A DNA stretch of 64,000 bases, taken from the NCBI GenBank assembly GCA_902806565.1, contig CADCXA010000017.1:167185-231184 (forward strand), written 5' to 3'. The stretch is from Hypoxylon rubiginosum (taxonomy: Eukaryota > Ascomycota > Sordariomycetes > Xylariales > Hypoxylaceae). Below the pieces are notes generated by a model. It saw only the letters and a list, made by a program, of their open reading frames with translations. It had not been told where the DNA came from and ran no database searches. A program made the position numbers and the translations under genes. Positions 1 through 10,772 of this stretch are shown here, piece by piece; the first letter of the stretch is position 1, and the number at the start of each line of letters is the position of its first letter.

Positions 1-984
1 GGGAAATCTATGCAAGGGAAGCTGAGAAGTACTAAACAGCTGGATGAACATTATGACGCCGGTGGATGACCCTATCGAACAAAGTTAAAAACTCCAGTCA
101 TTGAATAAGCAGTCATCGAGGCATCTCTTGTTATGTAGGCATTGATGACGTCTTCTATACAATTTACTACAGCATACGAACTGGCTTATAAGTATACAGC
201 ACACACATTATACTTGGGACCAACTCCTAGGAGTAAACCAGGCCAAAGTAGATGTATGATATCCACTAGGTCCATTAGGTATATTGCCTAATTTTATGTA
301 AAAGTCACCTCGTGAGTTTGATTTACTGGTCTTGATACTAGTACTGGATCTCGGTTTGGTAATATTATTTACCCAATGTCTGCAACAGCACTGGTTTCGC
401 ATATTAACTAGTTAATTGAAGCATATGTAGTGACCAAAGAGAGCAAGGAGCATGAGAATGTATCAAGAAGGCAGCAGAATCAAATCCTCAAGGAGATGTT
501 TGATATATAATATATTAAGGTACCTACGGTAGTTACCTATGTTGACGCGTGAAGCTACCGGGAATACTACTTCTTGCAGGAATAGTAAAAGGGGGATAGT
601 ATAGTGAGACTCCAGATAGTGAGTCATACGACAGGTGTACAGTTTGAAAGTAACACATATCTTCTCTATGTCGTTCGTTCGTTGATTTCTTTTTTGTCTC
701 TATCACAATACGCATTTACTTTAACAAAGAACAAAAAGATATGCAGCTAATCACAAACTTGTTATTGGCCAATCAATAGCACCTATTGAAAACAAATTGG
801 TTAGTCCGAATCGGCCAATTATGTTCGTCGTTTTTGCCAAATTTGACGGTATAATTATATAAAATGTCGTGGCCGCCATATATTTATAGCATAAGTACCT
901 AGATGCTTCACGATAGATAATAATATTCTACTAAATATCAGAAATCCTCTAAAGTGATTTATAAGTGCTACGGTAACGGTAGAC
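1..984. other. Non-coding left flank
   Basis: No supportable gene. The sequence is moderately AT-rich with short spurious frames only. The last 200 bases are probably the promoter and leader of the gene that starts at 985. Confidence 0.5.
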
Positions 985-1890
985 ATGTGTCGGAAAGTGC
1001 ACCTAGAAATTTGCTGCGCTGACGAAATACTGCATCCTTACTTCATAGCCTTCCCATATACTCTTAGAACAGCCGATATTCTCGCCCTTTGTCAAGACAA
1101 ACTAGAAAAGCTAAAGCTTGCGGAAGAATCAGACTCCGAAGACTTTGAAAGCCCCGAAGCATGTGCTGCATACTTTATAAACTTAAACCATAAGAACATG
1201 ACTAGGCCTGACGACAACAAGTCCAGCAATTTGTCTAGTTGTATTTCTCTCGATATTAAGCCACGTTACATTCGTACCCGTGCCGAAGGCTGCCCTCATT
1301 ATGATCTGAATTACGTTCGAAATGAGAGGGTCTACTACAGCCTCTGCGACGATTGTGTGAGGAAAAGAGCGGCAGCAATCAACGACTTCAGCGACAAAGA
1401 TCTCTGTGTCAACCTGGCGAACAATCATTTGCTTCTCGAAGAAATGATGAACGGCATTCGCCAAAAAGAGTACTTTCAGCTTGTGAGGGATTTCTACTCG
1501 GAGTACAAGATCACGCGGCGTTATGTTCTCTATGGTTCCCGCTGGTATGAAGTCACGCTACCCGATCCAGACACGTTGACGTTACAGCCAGATCCGCCGT
1601 ATTGGTTAGACGTCGGTACGATAAATTGGTTGTCCCAGATTATTACGGACGACATGTTGGACGAAGTTGCTAGAGAATTTCGCGAAAGCCAGCGTCCGCT
1701 ATTAGAGCAAAAGCTAGATAACTGGCTGGACCAAGTTCACTCAGTGGGTATTCCCGAGCAGCAAATTATCCACGAGGCGGGGTTTATGTCAGGGCAAGTA
1801 GTTCTCCTGGGCCAAGAACCTCCGCCACAGGATGAATTTCCACTGGATGCTTTTGAATTCATGTCACAGCTAGAATTCGCCCCAGAGTAG
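985..1890 (+). CDS. Uncharacterised 301-aa protein
   Basis: Single-exon open frame from an ATG to TAG, 301 codons. I do not recognise the family. The protein is acidic and soluble-looking, with no signal peptide or membrane segment. An early Ser/Asp/Glu stretch lies near residues 48-58. A cluster of possible metal ligands lies near residues 105-126 (Cys-Pro-His, then CDDC about 17 residues later), which could be a small zinc site, but this is inference. The C-terminal third is rich in Asp, Glu, Gln and Pro and could be a disordered tail. It stands alone at the edge of a region full of broken genes. Its length, ATG start and moderate base composition make it a believable gene, but conservation was not tested. 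Confidence 0.6.
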   Translation: MCRKVHLEICCADEILHPYFIAFPYTLRTADILALCQDKLEKLKLAEESDSEDFESPEACAAYFINLNHKNMTRPDDNKSSNLSSCISLDIKPRYIRTRAEGCPHYDLNYVRNERVYYSLCDDCVRKRAAAINDFSDKDLCVNLANNHLLLEEMMNGIRQKEYFQLVRDFYSEYKITRRYVLYGSRWYEVTLPDPDTLTLQPDPPYWLDVGTINWLSQIITDDMLDEVAREFRESQRPLLEQKLDNWLDQVHSVGIPEQQIIHEAGFMSGQVVLLGQEPPPQDEFPLDAFEFMSQLEFAPE

Positions 1891-2242
1891 TACGTAATAC
1901 TACATGCACTCTATTTAATATTTCGCGAGCTCTCGAGTCGGATTGCCATGTTAAGTCGAAGATAAGATTTTGGAGGGTCAACAGTGGTCTTGGTAATAAT
2001 GTACATATACCAGGACTGCCTTTGGTTTCCTGTGCTATTTGGGTACTACGCGTTGCCGATTAGGTATAAGAATGAATTTAATTTTATTCCCTAATCAAAT
2101 TCATGCCCTTTCGCCTAATCATGTATCTGACAAAATACTCATCTCTCCCCTTAAATATAACAATCCACAACCATCTAATCCATCCCTAACTTTAATGAGC
2201 TATTGAGCCTTTAACTCTACACAGTGTATCTGGCATAGCTTG
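1891..2242. other. Intergenic, nothing recognised
   Basis: AT-rich spacer between the uncharacterised gene and the 3' end of the AAA ATPase relic. No RNA gene or repeat seen. Confidence 0.4.
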
Positions 2243-3346
2243 TTACTCAGAATCAGAATCAAAAGCGCCTGTTATATTCAACGCCGGTTTCGCGCTTTCC
2301 CAAGACGTTGTGAAAAGTAGCTTGGAGATAGCCCGATGAGACGGTTTCGGTTTATCCCATTCATCATTGCGGTCACCAATACGTTTGGCTAGCATCATGT
2401 CTGACGTTCCATGCACAGAAGTCATATACTAAAGAGTTCAGGGTCAGGGCCTGTTCAGGTGAGTCGAACCGAGGAACTTGATGTCCAGTTCACGACAAGT
2501 ATAAAAATGCGCGAGCCGTGCAAGCCATTGACGAGAATATCGAGAACAGGAAAGCACATTACCTTGCTAAAGTCTTCTGCCGTACTTAGAACAATATCAA
2601 TATGCCGTGGCGTGACTTCAATTTCGCCTCCCTCACGCTTTGCATCATACTCTGCAAGGGCCACGGCGCTCTGAACCGCGTTCTGGATTTTTCGACCATC
2701 TAGTCTACGGTCTTGATTATTCCAGACGTTTTTAGAAACATGTTCATGCTCTCCATATTAAGTATACGTATGTTCTTTTGACGCTGAACTCGATGAAAAG
2801 CTATCTCCTATATTTTCAAAAACTGGTGTTGATCTATCATAGGGAAATATAGTGCGATATGTATGCCCGATGTGAATGCTTCGTCAAGAGTCCCGACTCT
2901 GGCTGTGGTCATTATGAGAATCCCGGAGTAGTGCTCCAAGATCCGGAGAAACAGTTTTCACGTCGTCAGGTATGAAGCCGAAGCTGGTAGAAAGGGGCTG
3001 GCATTCTTACTAGGCACAATGGCATTCCTGAAGAAATCCGACCGGTCACGACGTTGTAAAATGATGTCGGCTTCATCAAACAGAACGATGCAGCCCCACC
3101 TCTGAGACCGCTGAAAGGCCGTCTCGAGGCCCATCTCAACTCCTTCAGGGGTAGTGCTAATGTCGGCTGAGGTGTCAATTAGTATCGATCAAGTCATCCC
3201 TACCGAGTTCAACCTACCTGCCGTAATAGGAAACAGTGGCCTCTTAACAGATGCTGCTAAGCACTCTAACTGGAGTTTTAGTCGTGTAAGAAAGAATGAA
3301 GCAGGACTCACTCACCAGCGGTGGACGTACTCGGCGCACCATGTAG
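2243..3346 (-). pseudogene. AAA+ ATPase relic, Walker A destroyed
   Basis: Pieces of the fungal AAA ATPase family with a core domain of the VLLLDEADVFL type can be read on the minus strand. In order: a damaged Walker A (LHGAPSTSTAE where relatives have LHGxPGTGKTSTAE), ECLAASVKRPLFPITAGD, Walker B in GCIVLFDEADIIL, RNAIV, LRILEHYSGILIMTTARVG, LDEAFTSGIHIALYFP, then GRKIQNAVQSAVALAEYDA and a C-terminal piece ending FDSDSE at 2243. The pieces are joined by recognisable introns, for example the acceptor before DISTTPEG near 3175. Damage includes loss of the Gly-Lys-Thr of Walker A, a frame shift after LYFP, an in-frame TAA further on, and no usable acceptor between RNAIV and LRILEH. ATPase activity would be lost. 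The upstream half of the gene is missing and is replaced by P450 sequence. Confidence 0.75.
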
Positions 3347-3389
3347 GTGACGAGACTCAGCGGTGTGGGAAAGTATAAAAACACGGCGC

Positions 3390-3758
3390 ATAGTGGCTCG
3401 CATCTCCTTTTCTTCTTCTAATTCGCGTCCTAGCTACCGCTCAGGACGGAGGGCGAATGGCTCGGGGAAATATTCCTGGTTGTGTATTACGCTATAGACT
3501 CTAACGCCTACCGAGATCCCCGGTGGGATGACATGACCGCCCACGACAAGAGGTTCGGTGGAATGAGGATCCCATTCACGCTACATGACACCCAAGGATA
3601 GGGGAGAAAGGCGCATTGCCTCGTCGATTACAGCGCGGAGGTACTTACAGCTCGTGAGTTGGGGCCCTTGGCGGATTTCATTGCCTCCCAAAAAGCATGT
3701 GCGGATCAGCTTAGCATGGGCAGATGGGTTGCGGGATAAGGAGAAGGCAGCGCTGGGC
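3390..3758 (-). pseudogene. Cytochrome P450 fragment with two TAG stops
   Basis: The minus strand encodes a P450 segment from after the I-helix (FSLSRNPSAHAKLIR) through the K-helix ExxR (YLRAVIDEAMRLSP, with EAMR as the motif) to the aromatic and PERW regions (HVIPPGISVGVRVYSVIHNQ, then EYFPEPFALRPER). The N-terminal half and the haem-binding Cys loop are absent. After MRLSP the frame shifts. Two in-frame stops are TAG, at 3581-3583 and 3434-3436, exactly where P450s have a conserved Trp (WRE and PERW). On the complementary strand each is CCA changed to CTA, i.e. C to T at CpA, the sequence preference of RIP. The fragment runs without spacer into the AAA ATPase relic, so the two genes were joined by rearrangement. 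Confidence 0.8.
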
Positions 3759-4020
3759 ATTTAAGGAAACGTACTACGGAGGGCAGGATGAAAACAACGC
3801 CTAGGAATCACTAGCAAACAGAATCGACCATTGAAAGAAGATCACTTAACACAACAAGGTCAGACCAATATGGTTTTAGATTTCTCCTTTTTTCCCTGTA
3901 CCAAATATTTATAATCATTAACAATCTCTTTAATAACACAGAAAAACCCAACAGTCAGTACGAGATCCCCAAATATCTTTTCACGTTGATGGATGCATCG
4001 GAGCATAAGCCTGGCTCCCA
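3759..4020. other. Spacer between P450 relic and secreted-protein gene
   Basis: No gene seen; it lies downstream of the small secreted protein gene and upstream of the truncated P450 fragment. Confidence 0.4.
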
Positions 4021-4493
4021 TTAGACTGTTGGCGGGCCGTTGATGAAGTCGCACTTAACCAGGACTTGCTGCCTAGACGGCTCGATGTTGGAAGTCTATA
4101 GTAGACGATATTAGTCTATCAAGTATCGGTATCTTTTCTCACAATGCTTACCTGCACCCCCGTGACAGTCGTCGTCTTGCCGTCGTTGCTCTGCGACGAG
4201 CAGACTAGGTTATCCGAAATACCGACAAGTTGTGTCATGACTTGCAGCTCTCCAGGTTGTGCTATTTAGATTAAGTCAGCATCGACTCAGCGCATTCCAG
4301 AACCCTCGGTGATGGTTGCCTTACTCAGCTGTCTGTATCCAGCTCCAACCTGCATGTTGGAGTGCACGGTCGTGCCGTCAACACTGGTGAATTCCACAGA
4401 GCCTACGTAGGTCTGACGAGATACAACTCCAGGAGCCGCGAAAGCAGACCCGCTGGTTAGGAGGGCAGCGGCGATGAAGGTTTGGAAGTACAT
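4021..4493 (-). CDS. Small secreted protein, 124 aa
   Basis: Three-exon model: 4304-4493, 4152-4261 and 4021-4095, which closes in frame to 124 codons plus TAA. The N-terminus MYFQTFIAAALLTSGSAFA is a clear signal peptide, cut near AFA-AP. The mature part is about 105 residues with only two cysteines (NLVCSS and VKCDF), which could form one disulfide. The second intron has a good GTAAGC donor and a TATAG acceptor. The first is only 42 nt with a weak GTTCTG donor, so that junction is the least certain part. I recognise no family. Short length, secretion signal and a location among broken genes fit a lineage-specific secreted protein or effector candidate, but function is unknown. Confidence 0.65.
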
Positions 4494-5113
4494 TTTGAGA
4501 TATTTTAGAGTGAAGTACTTGGTAATGAAGAATTTGAAATCTTAGAGGCAGTTTGATCTTATGTTAGATGTTATAAGAAGTTGTCAAGGTTTCAAGGAGA
4601 CTAGAAAATGAGAGGAACGACGATATTTATCCTTTGGCAGAGTTATTTATTACGAGATACCGCCAGATTTAATTGCTGCAGAAGCTAATACGCAACGATA
4701 TTTTAAACTCATCGGAGTCAGGAGTTGCGAATCTCGCTCGGCATCTTACACACCAATTTGCGGCGGTGACTGTGTCGCCCAATGTTATGAAGCCGAACAC
4801 TGAGTTTGGAGCCTCCGCCGTCTTTTGATGCGTAAGATTATATGATCGTCGGCGGGTTCGTGACATTAAATGCGGTGTACGAAGTAACGTCAGCTGACAT
4901 GTGTTGCCGTTGGGTTTTGATAGGGATCGTGATTGGACACCACAACGAGGAAGATCACAGCCTCCGTGGCACAGTCTCGTACAGCTAAGCAGTAGCCAAG
5001 CGACACGAGGACAAAGCGGCCCCAGCCACCTACCGAAGGCAAACACGAACCCGACCTACGCTGTATCTGCGAGGAACGCTGTAGGATCTCTTGAGGTTCA
5101 TATGCTACTTATC
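4494..5113. other. Intergenic, nothing recognised
   Basis: Upstream region of the small secreted protein gene; open frames here lack recognisable motifs or plausible starts. Confidence 0.4.
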
Positions 5114-5252
5114 CTGCCAGAATGGCGCCAAAATAGCTCGCGCACGTATGAATAACACTGTCCTTGACTGTGCATTTAGGTAAGCCAAATCCATACAGTA
5201 TTACACAGTGTTGCTCATACGTGCGGGAGCTATTTTGACGCCATTCTGCCTG
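5114..5252. repeat. Inverted-repeat (MITE-like) element
   Basis: Two 47-bp arms, 5114-5160 and 5206-5252, are reverse complements at about 41 of 47 positions and flank a 45-bp loop. The core shared by both arms is GAATGGCG(C/T)CAAAATAGCTC followed by (G/C)CGCACGTATGA. The element could fold into a long hairpin and looks like a small non-autonomous DNA transposon or a fold-back element. I see no convincing target-site duplication and no coding capacity. Confidence 0.8.
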
Positions 5253-6282
5253 CCAACCCGACTTCGCATGGGAGCCTCTTCAAATACCGTTGCCCACAAG
5301 AGACCTTCGTGAGTGGATCCAACCTGAACCCATTGATTGGATACGGACTGTTTTGCGATTCTTCTTTATTGAATAGGCGCTCAGTGACTTTAGAGAGTGT
5401 ATGCAGATAGATTGTTCATTTTGCGTTGCGCATGCTGAAAACCGCTTGAAAGCACATAAATTGTGAGAGCGACAAGTATGTCCTTAGATCAATACAGGAC
5501 TAAAAGTAGTCGTAGTCTATCCCCCCCACCCCCCGGAAATAGTACAAGGCTTCGTAGACAAATTACCAGATAATTTTAAACGCTTTCCTTCTAAAGTATT
5601 ATCTTTGGTGAAAGAAGACTTCCTCCGCAGGTCTTGCCTCGTTTTAGAGATTCGACAAAAATGGACGATATCCAAGGCTAGACCGACGGTACCATTATGG
5701 GGCTCTCGCCAGCCCCAGCGGTATAATTCCGTAGCTTTTACGCAGTAACCTGAACAAGAACACTGAAGGCCCACCTTGAGCTGGGCAGCTTGGCACAGAA
5801 CTCGAAAAGGAGACTTGTCCGGTAGTCTTGTGGATAGCCCAGAAGTGGATAGTGTTTCACAAATAAACTAGTATATATTATTATCATGAATGTCTTGTCA
5901 TTTGTAAGTACATTGTATAATGGTGAGCTATCAAATAAAAATGGTCCTGAAAAGTGCCATTCTTGCTCGAAAGTGGATGTGTAGATGCATCTACAAAACG
6001 TAACCGGACCAAAGAGTCCGAGGAATGGCAAATCATCAATCTGGCAAGACAAAGCTGAATATTGCAAGGCTTTCGTCGGCAGGGTGAGTATATCTAGATA
6101 GCGATCTTAAGACGGGATGGGAAGGCGCAGCGTTGAGTCTCAAATAAAACGCAAAGAAATGAATGAATGAATGAATGAATGAATGAATGAATGTACTGTA
6201 TATACAACTTTCTACTGATGCCACTTACGGGCTCGAACTTATGAATTAGATATAATGGTTACTGAGTAATATCAATTGCTTC
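5253..6282. other. Intergenic, no gene supported
   Basis: Contains a C-run near 5521-5537 and a GAAT microsatellite (listed separately). Open frames of 60-109 codons on the minus strand show no recognisable domain. Confidence 0.4.
6157..6193. repeat. (GAAT)n microsatellite
   Basis: About nine uninterrupted copies of GAAT, 90 bases beyond the 3' end of the PTH11-like receptor gene. Confidence 0.95.
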
Positions 6283-7768
6283 CTATTTTCTCTCGTTTGA
6301 ATCAACCGTCAGAAAACTCCTAGGGACCACATGCTTATTGCCCCCTATTGTCTCTCCTGATGATTCTGGCTGTAATGCCTCGATGCTCTCGCTATCACTT
6401 TCCAGTTTTCGTTGCCAGGTGGCCTTTTTCAATGGGCTCGATAATCGCTTCGATTTGTTGTCCGTTTTGTTGTCCGTTTTGTTCTCCGACTTCTTCTCAG
6501 CTGGGTCCATATATTCGGAACTAATCTCGTAGGTTCTCCCCATGGAGATACCTCCAGGCAATGGGGGCTCTCGGCCACTGTGTTGTTTTATCCCGGCCTC
6601 GCATTTAGTACTAAATGTGCTACTGAATGTGTCGAGATTTAGTGCATCCACCGCACTCTGGCTGCCACGTCGTCGACTGGCGGGCCCTGTGCGGCTACCG
6701 GCGTATCCTGGAGTTCCCATTTTACCGTAGCCGGCACCCGAGGGTCTCGTCGTGACGCCCAGCTTGTAGCCCACTTGCTTGAGTAATGGGCGGAGGGTTG
6801 CGAGACTGCCGGCTGAGATAGCTAAGCCCTGTTCGACAGTCGACCAGATCGCGACATCGACGGTTGCGTAGAGGAAATCGGGGTCTCGGAGACGGGAAAA
6901 GTAGGCGCAACGAACCACGACGGCCGAGCTAGCTCTGTTAAACGGGTCAGCACACAGTTCACGGGTTAGTGGCACTGCGATGTTCGAGCAAGTAGGGTGA
7001 AAAGAGCAATACATACACGCAGCCCATCGCCATCAGGGGGATAAGTGCCAGTTTCGTTCTCCGCTTCATCTTGAGCTGCGAGATGATCCATGCTGGAAGC
7101 AAAGCGAAGGTGAAGTCTGTAATGATACTGCAGGCGCTGTAGAGGTACCCCAAACCAACAACGACGTCGTCGGGGATGCATGTTCCAGTCTGCGTGTACT
7201 TGTCCCAGAAGTAAGACACCGGGTGGCACTGGAAGACAGTTACGAGGAAAAATGCTAAGCAAGTGACAAATGTGATTGCCGTCGCCCCGTAGATGATCCA
7301 AACATGGAGTCTCCGTACCGCTACACGAAGCAGGAATAACGCAATAGACGCTTTGGCTAAGATCATGGACCAGCAATATGTAAGGTAGCAGAACCACCAA
7401 AACTACCCAAAATGTCAATTTTAGGCTGGGCATGGTAGATCGGATATTTACTTACTTGAGCTGCTTGCGCGTAGTTCTCGTCGGACAGGTCGGCCTTGTG
7501 TTGCCCGGTGCCATAATGAATACCTGCTATCGAGCATGAACAGTACAGAATGAACATGATCTGAGGCTTGTTAGATCGAATTTCCAGAGTAAGCTGGGGA
7601 GGGAGGTATTACGGTTGCAAGCAACATAGCCCAATCATCTTGCCCAAAATTCTTTACCATAAATAACCGAACACCGCATCGCAGAACAAAGGTGATGACA
7701 GCAATGAGTAGGAAAGTGTAGTCAACAGCTAAAAGCTGAGGCCCACGATTCTCAATTACGCCTGCCAT
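6283..7768 (-). CDS. PTH11-like rhodopsin-domain membrane protein, 430 aa
   Basis: Four exons (7613-7768, 7456-7560, 7017-7402, 6283-6928) close in frame to 430 aa. The product belongs to the fungal seven-helix rhodopsin-domain/SAT4-like family that includes PTH11-type receptors. Visible hallmarks are the first helix followed by RLFMVKNFGQDDWAMLLA, the FWWFCYLTYCWSMILAKASI helix, the loop with CHPVSYFWDK and GTCIPDD, the helix ending ALLPAWIISQLKMKRRTK, and DPDFLYATVDVAIWSTVEQG before the last helix. A hydrophilic tail of about 140 residues follows, rich in Ser, Lys and Glu with NKTDNKTDNK repeats. Intron 3 uses GTATGT and a CTGAC branch site. Such proteins sit in the plasma membrane and some sense host or surface cues; the ligand here is unknown. 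Confidence 0.88.
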
Positions 7769-9083
7769 CTTAGGAAGAGCACGCCGCGAATCCTCCTCCC
7801 AATATCATCTGAGGCGCCCTGGGAACAACACTTGGGATCGTCGATAGGTTTGGGTCGTACCTAATAAGTCGAATAGTTGTGGTCGAAGTCGTATCATGTC
7901 CTGCGAGATCTAGATTGACCGTCCCTACGCTCCATCTTGTAAGTTGCAACTACACCCATGCACGTCCTCGTCTACTAGGGGACTTGCTCGATGCAACGCA
8001 AAACATGGCACGCAATTCGCTTGGCGATCGATCAGGGTTACGGTCCCACGGTCTTTGTAATTCCACGACCCATGGTGGAACAGGGAAGAATGCACCCGGT
8101 CTCATTGCCTAGGTTCATAAGGCGGGTCCGGCACTTATACCATAGTAAAGCCGTTCATGCTTCCTCCGTGATTGCCGTTCAGTCAGGACCGCGGCACTCG
8201 TCACCTGAGTAGGGCTACGGACCTGTTAGTCACCCTTAAGGCCCAGATAGGAGTCACGGAGTACCCATGGCCAGATTAGGAGGCTAAGGTGCCTGGATAG
8301 GGGTTACGGGCTTGTAGGTATGGAGGAAGGGACGAACTTGGGAGCTAGGCTTCTTGGCGTATAGGTCCCTTTGTCCTGACCTCCCATATACGGATATGAC
8401 TTGGTAGCCCCCTAGGTTTATAGCTCCTCGTGCAACAACATAGTTGTTTTCCTATCGCATGGCTGGCTTCGTGACACGTTCGCTGGCCGTTTCTGTCTAC
8501 TCTTGCTGTCTACTCGCAGTCGTAACTTCGTGGCCCTTGGTTTCAAACTGTTGGGCAGCAACCTATTAGTTCCCACGGCCCTGAAATACAGACCCGACAG
8601 CCCGACAGATGAACACACGCGCGTCAGCCTTAGTCAAAACACACCGTCGAGATTATACTCCTTGTCCGCCGATCTACGAGCTGTTATCAACCTGCAAGAG
8701 GCAAAGACTTTACGTAAATGGGCCCACTGGCAGAGTCTCTTACTCCACTGCCGTTGTGCCATGGGCACGGAGCTTCCCAGTAGCCTAGTTTCCTTACAGG
8801 TTATTCAGGGATCTCGAAGAATCGAATGAGCTAGTCAAGCTAGTCTAAGATGAAAGAAGTATAGTTTATCCGAAAGAAACCTGGGTGGATTTTCCGTCAA
8901 TGCAAGGTACGCCAGCAGCCCCGGGCATGTGGAAAAGTTCATATTTGAAGATTGTCGTCTAGCTTTATCTCAGTTAGCTTAGACCACAAATTTTACATAA
9001 GAGTTCGCCGAGAGTTCCTCATAATTTGGACACCCTGGGCTGCCTGGAAGAGGTAGCTAGGGTTTCTATTAGTACACCGATAT
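7769..9083. other. Intergenic, no gene supported
   Basis: 1.3 kb between the intact receptor gene and the chimeric relic. The longest frame, 8503-8829 plus, has no early ATG and no recognisable motif. No tRNA or rRNA was seen. Confidence 0.4.
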
Positions 9084-9157
9084 TTCGGAATTACACCGGT
9101 ATTGTACCGGCATGCCTGTATTACACCAATTAGGTACCTACCTTATGTAATTCCGAA
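9084..9157. repeat. 12-bp perfect inverted repeat with ATTACACC direct repeats
   Basis: TTCGGAATTACA at 9084-9095 and its exact reverse complement TGTAATTCCGAA at 9146-9157. ATTACACC occurs three times within and just after the element (two copies followed by GG). This resembles the end of a small or decayed DNA transposon, directly beside the break of the chimeric pseudogene. Confidence 0.55.
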
Positions 9158-9201
9158 TAATTACACCGGAGCCGGAAGAACCTCACCCGGTCACATGGCT
9201 G

Positions 9202-9888
9202 TCACATGACCCCCCTCCGAACACACGGTTTGAGGACACGATTTGAGGACGCGGTTACCTTTACGTTGGCCTGGGATTCGATGAAACGTGATGCGTTAAA
9301 TCCCTTGGCATCAGGACCCCAACCCGAGTCGCTACCGTGGACTATAGCAGATGGCATGGCGAGAATCGAGTTCTTCTTGAGCGAATACGTCGTCCCGCCC
9401 ATGTCGTTAATGAAAGGTCCTCTAGCACGAAGCGGGCGGGTGACCCGTGACTCTGGATGTGGAGAACTACCATCACGAACAATTCCAGAAAAGGGAATGA
9501 CTCGATGACCTGGGAAATACTGACGGAAGTTGGGCCCGGGGATCAACCCGCCTTTTTGGACCGCTTCTAGCTCGTACGCATATCGAACGTAGAGCTGAAT
9601 GAGAATGACCTCGGTGATGTGAACAGCCAAGGCCAGAAGCATGAGGCAGTCATCGAGCATCAACCGCCGGAAACAGACATAGCGTATATACGACCTGATG
9701 CTGAAAGCAATGGTGCATAGGCCGAAGAAGAACCAGGTCAAAACCTATGTGAGGTGCTGGGTTAATTGTGGACTTGGTAAGAGTAAGGCTCGCTAGTCTT
9801 CCCCAGAGTCAAAACTCACATAGAAGGCTGCTATTGATATCGTCTCGTTGGTGACTGGTGCAGCAATAAGTGTCGAGCTGGAATCCAT
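9202..9888 (-). pseudogene. Chimeric relic: PTH11-like N-terminus joined to P450-like fragment
   Basis: Exon 1 (9820-9888) starts with ATG and encodes MDSSSTLIAAPVTNETISIA plus AFY; after an intron at 9745-9819 the frame continues VLTWFFFGLCTIAFSIR, RRLMLDDCLMLLA and ends its receptor part at GLIPGPNF near 9525. This is the first 80-95 residues of a PTH11-like receptor, two to three helices. From there the same frame reads sequence resembling the C-terminal half of a P450: INDMGGTTYSLKKNSILAMPS followed by VIHxD-like IVHGSDSGWGPDAKGFNASRF. There is no haem Cys loop afterwards. Neither half can be functional as a receptor or an oxygenase. The receptor call is firm; the P450 call is by pattern and less sure. 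Confidence 0.6.
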
Positions 9889-10772
9889 CGCGACGAGTCT
9901 TAACATTAGTAGACGAGGTGCTGGTGTTATTGCGAGACCTAATCTAAGGTATCACGGTTGGGACCGGGATACACTTTGGGTACCAGGAAGAGTAGATAGA
10001 CCTTTATGTGGTGGCCCCATTTTTGGGATTCCAACGAAAGTTGAAGGGGGCAAGTAAGATGCATTGCATCGCATCGTCTGTCGACACGTAAGGCAGACTT
10101 ACATTACCTCTCGAATATAACTTTTCCGAGCTTTTTTATATCTATCGCCCCCAATAATAGGTACCCTAAATATAGATGGATCAATACAGATGCGGGGGCC
10201 AGGGGGCCGGGCTGCCGGGCTGCCGGGTAGTAGTTGGCGGCTAGAATGCCGGTGCCGGGCCTGTAAGAGCTCCTGTCACGCCGTATGTACCTGGTGTACA
10301 TTAGGAGAGGTCATAAACACCCAGTATCCCTTTCCAAATTTCATGTTACCAACTTGAATGCAACAGCCTTGTTAGCATTTCTCCATGTCTAACCATTACT
10401 CTAAGGGTTTTCACTCCCTTCGCCTTCCTTTGTCTCTTCGCAACTTCTTCGTTCAGCAATTCCATTTTCTCCTCCACTGGACCCAGAATGGAAGCAAGAC
10501 AATTCGCAGTAAATCTAAAGACAGCATGCAAATATGGTTTCCGGCATTAGGTAGCTAGCCCCTATAAGCAGGAGCAAACTGTAAAATACTTGTCTACAAA
10601 CAACCACAAACCAATTTTGGCACTATCAAAGAGAAAGACAAAAAGAAGAAAAAGGAGTAAAACAAGTTTAGAGAGTCAAATAGACATGGTAAGTAACCAG
10701 TCCAATTACCTGTGCGACTTTGCAAGAGCCACTCTTCCTTCCTTATTGCTGAAGATTTCCAGAGACTGACAT
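9889..10772. other. Intergenic, no gene supported
   Basis: Includes a G/C-rich direct-repeat patch around 10194-10230 (GCCGGGCT units). Nothing recognised. Confidence 0.4.

Noticed and set aside
8503..8829. 108-codon plus-strand frame
   Set aside because: Starts at TTG, with the first ATG near its end; no motif.
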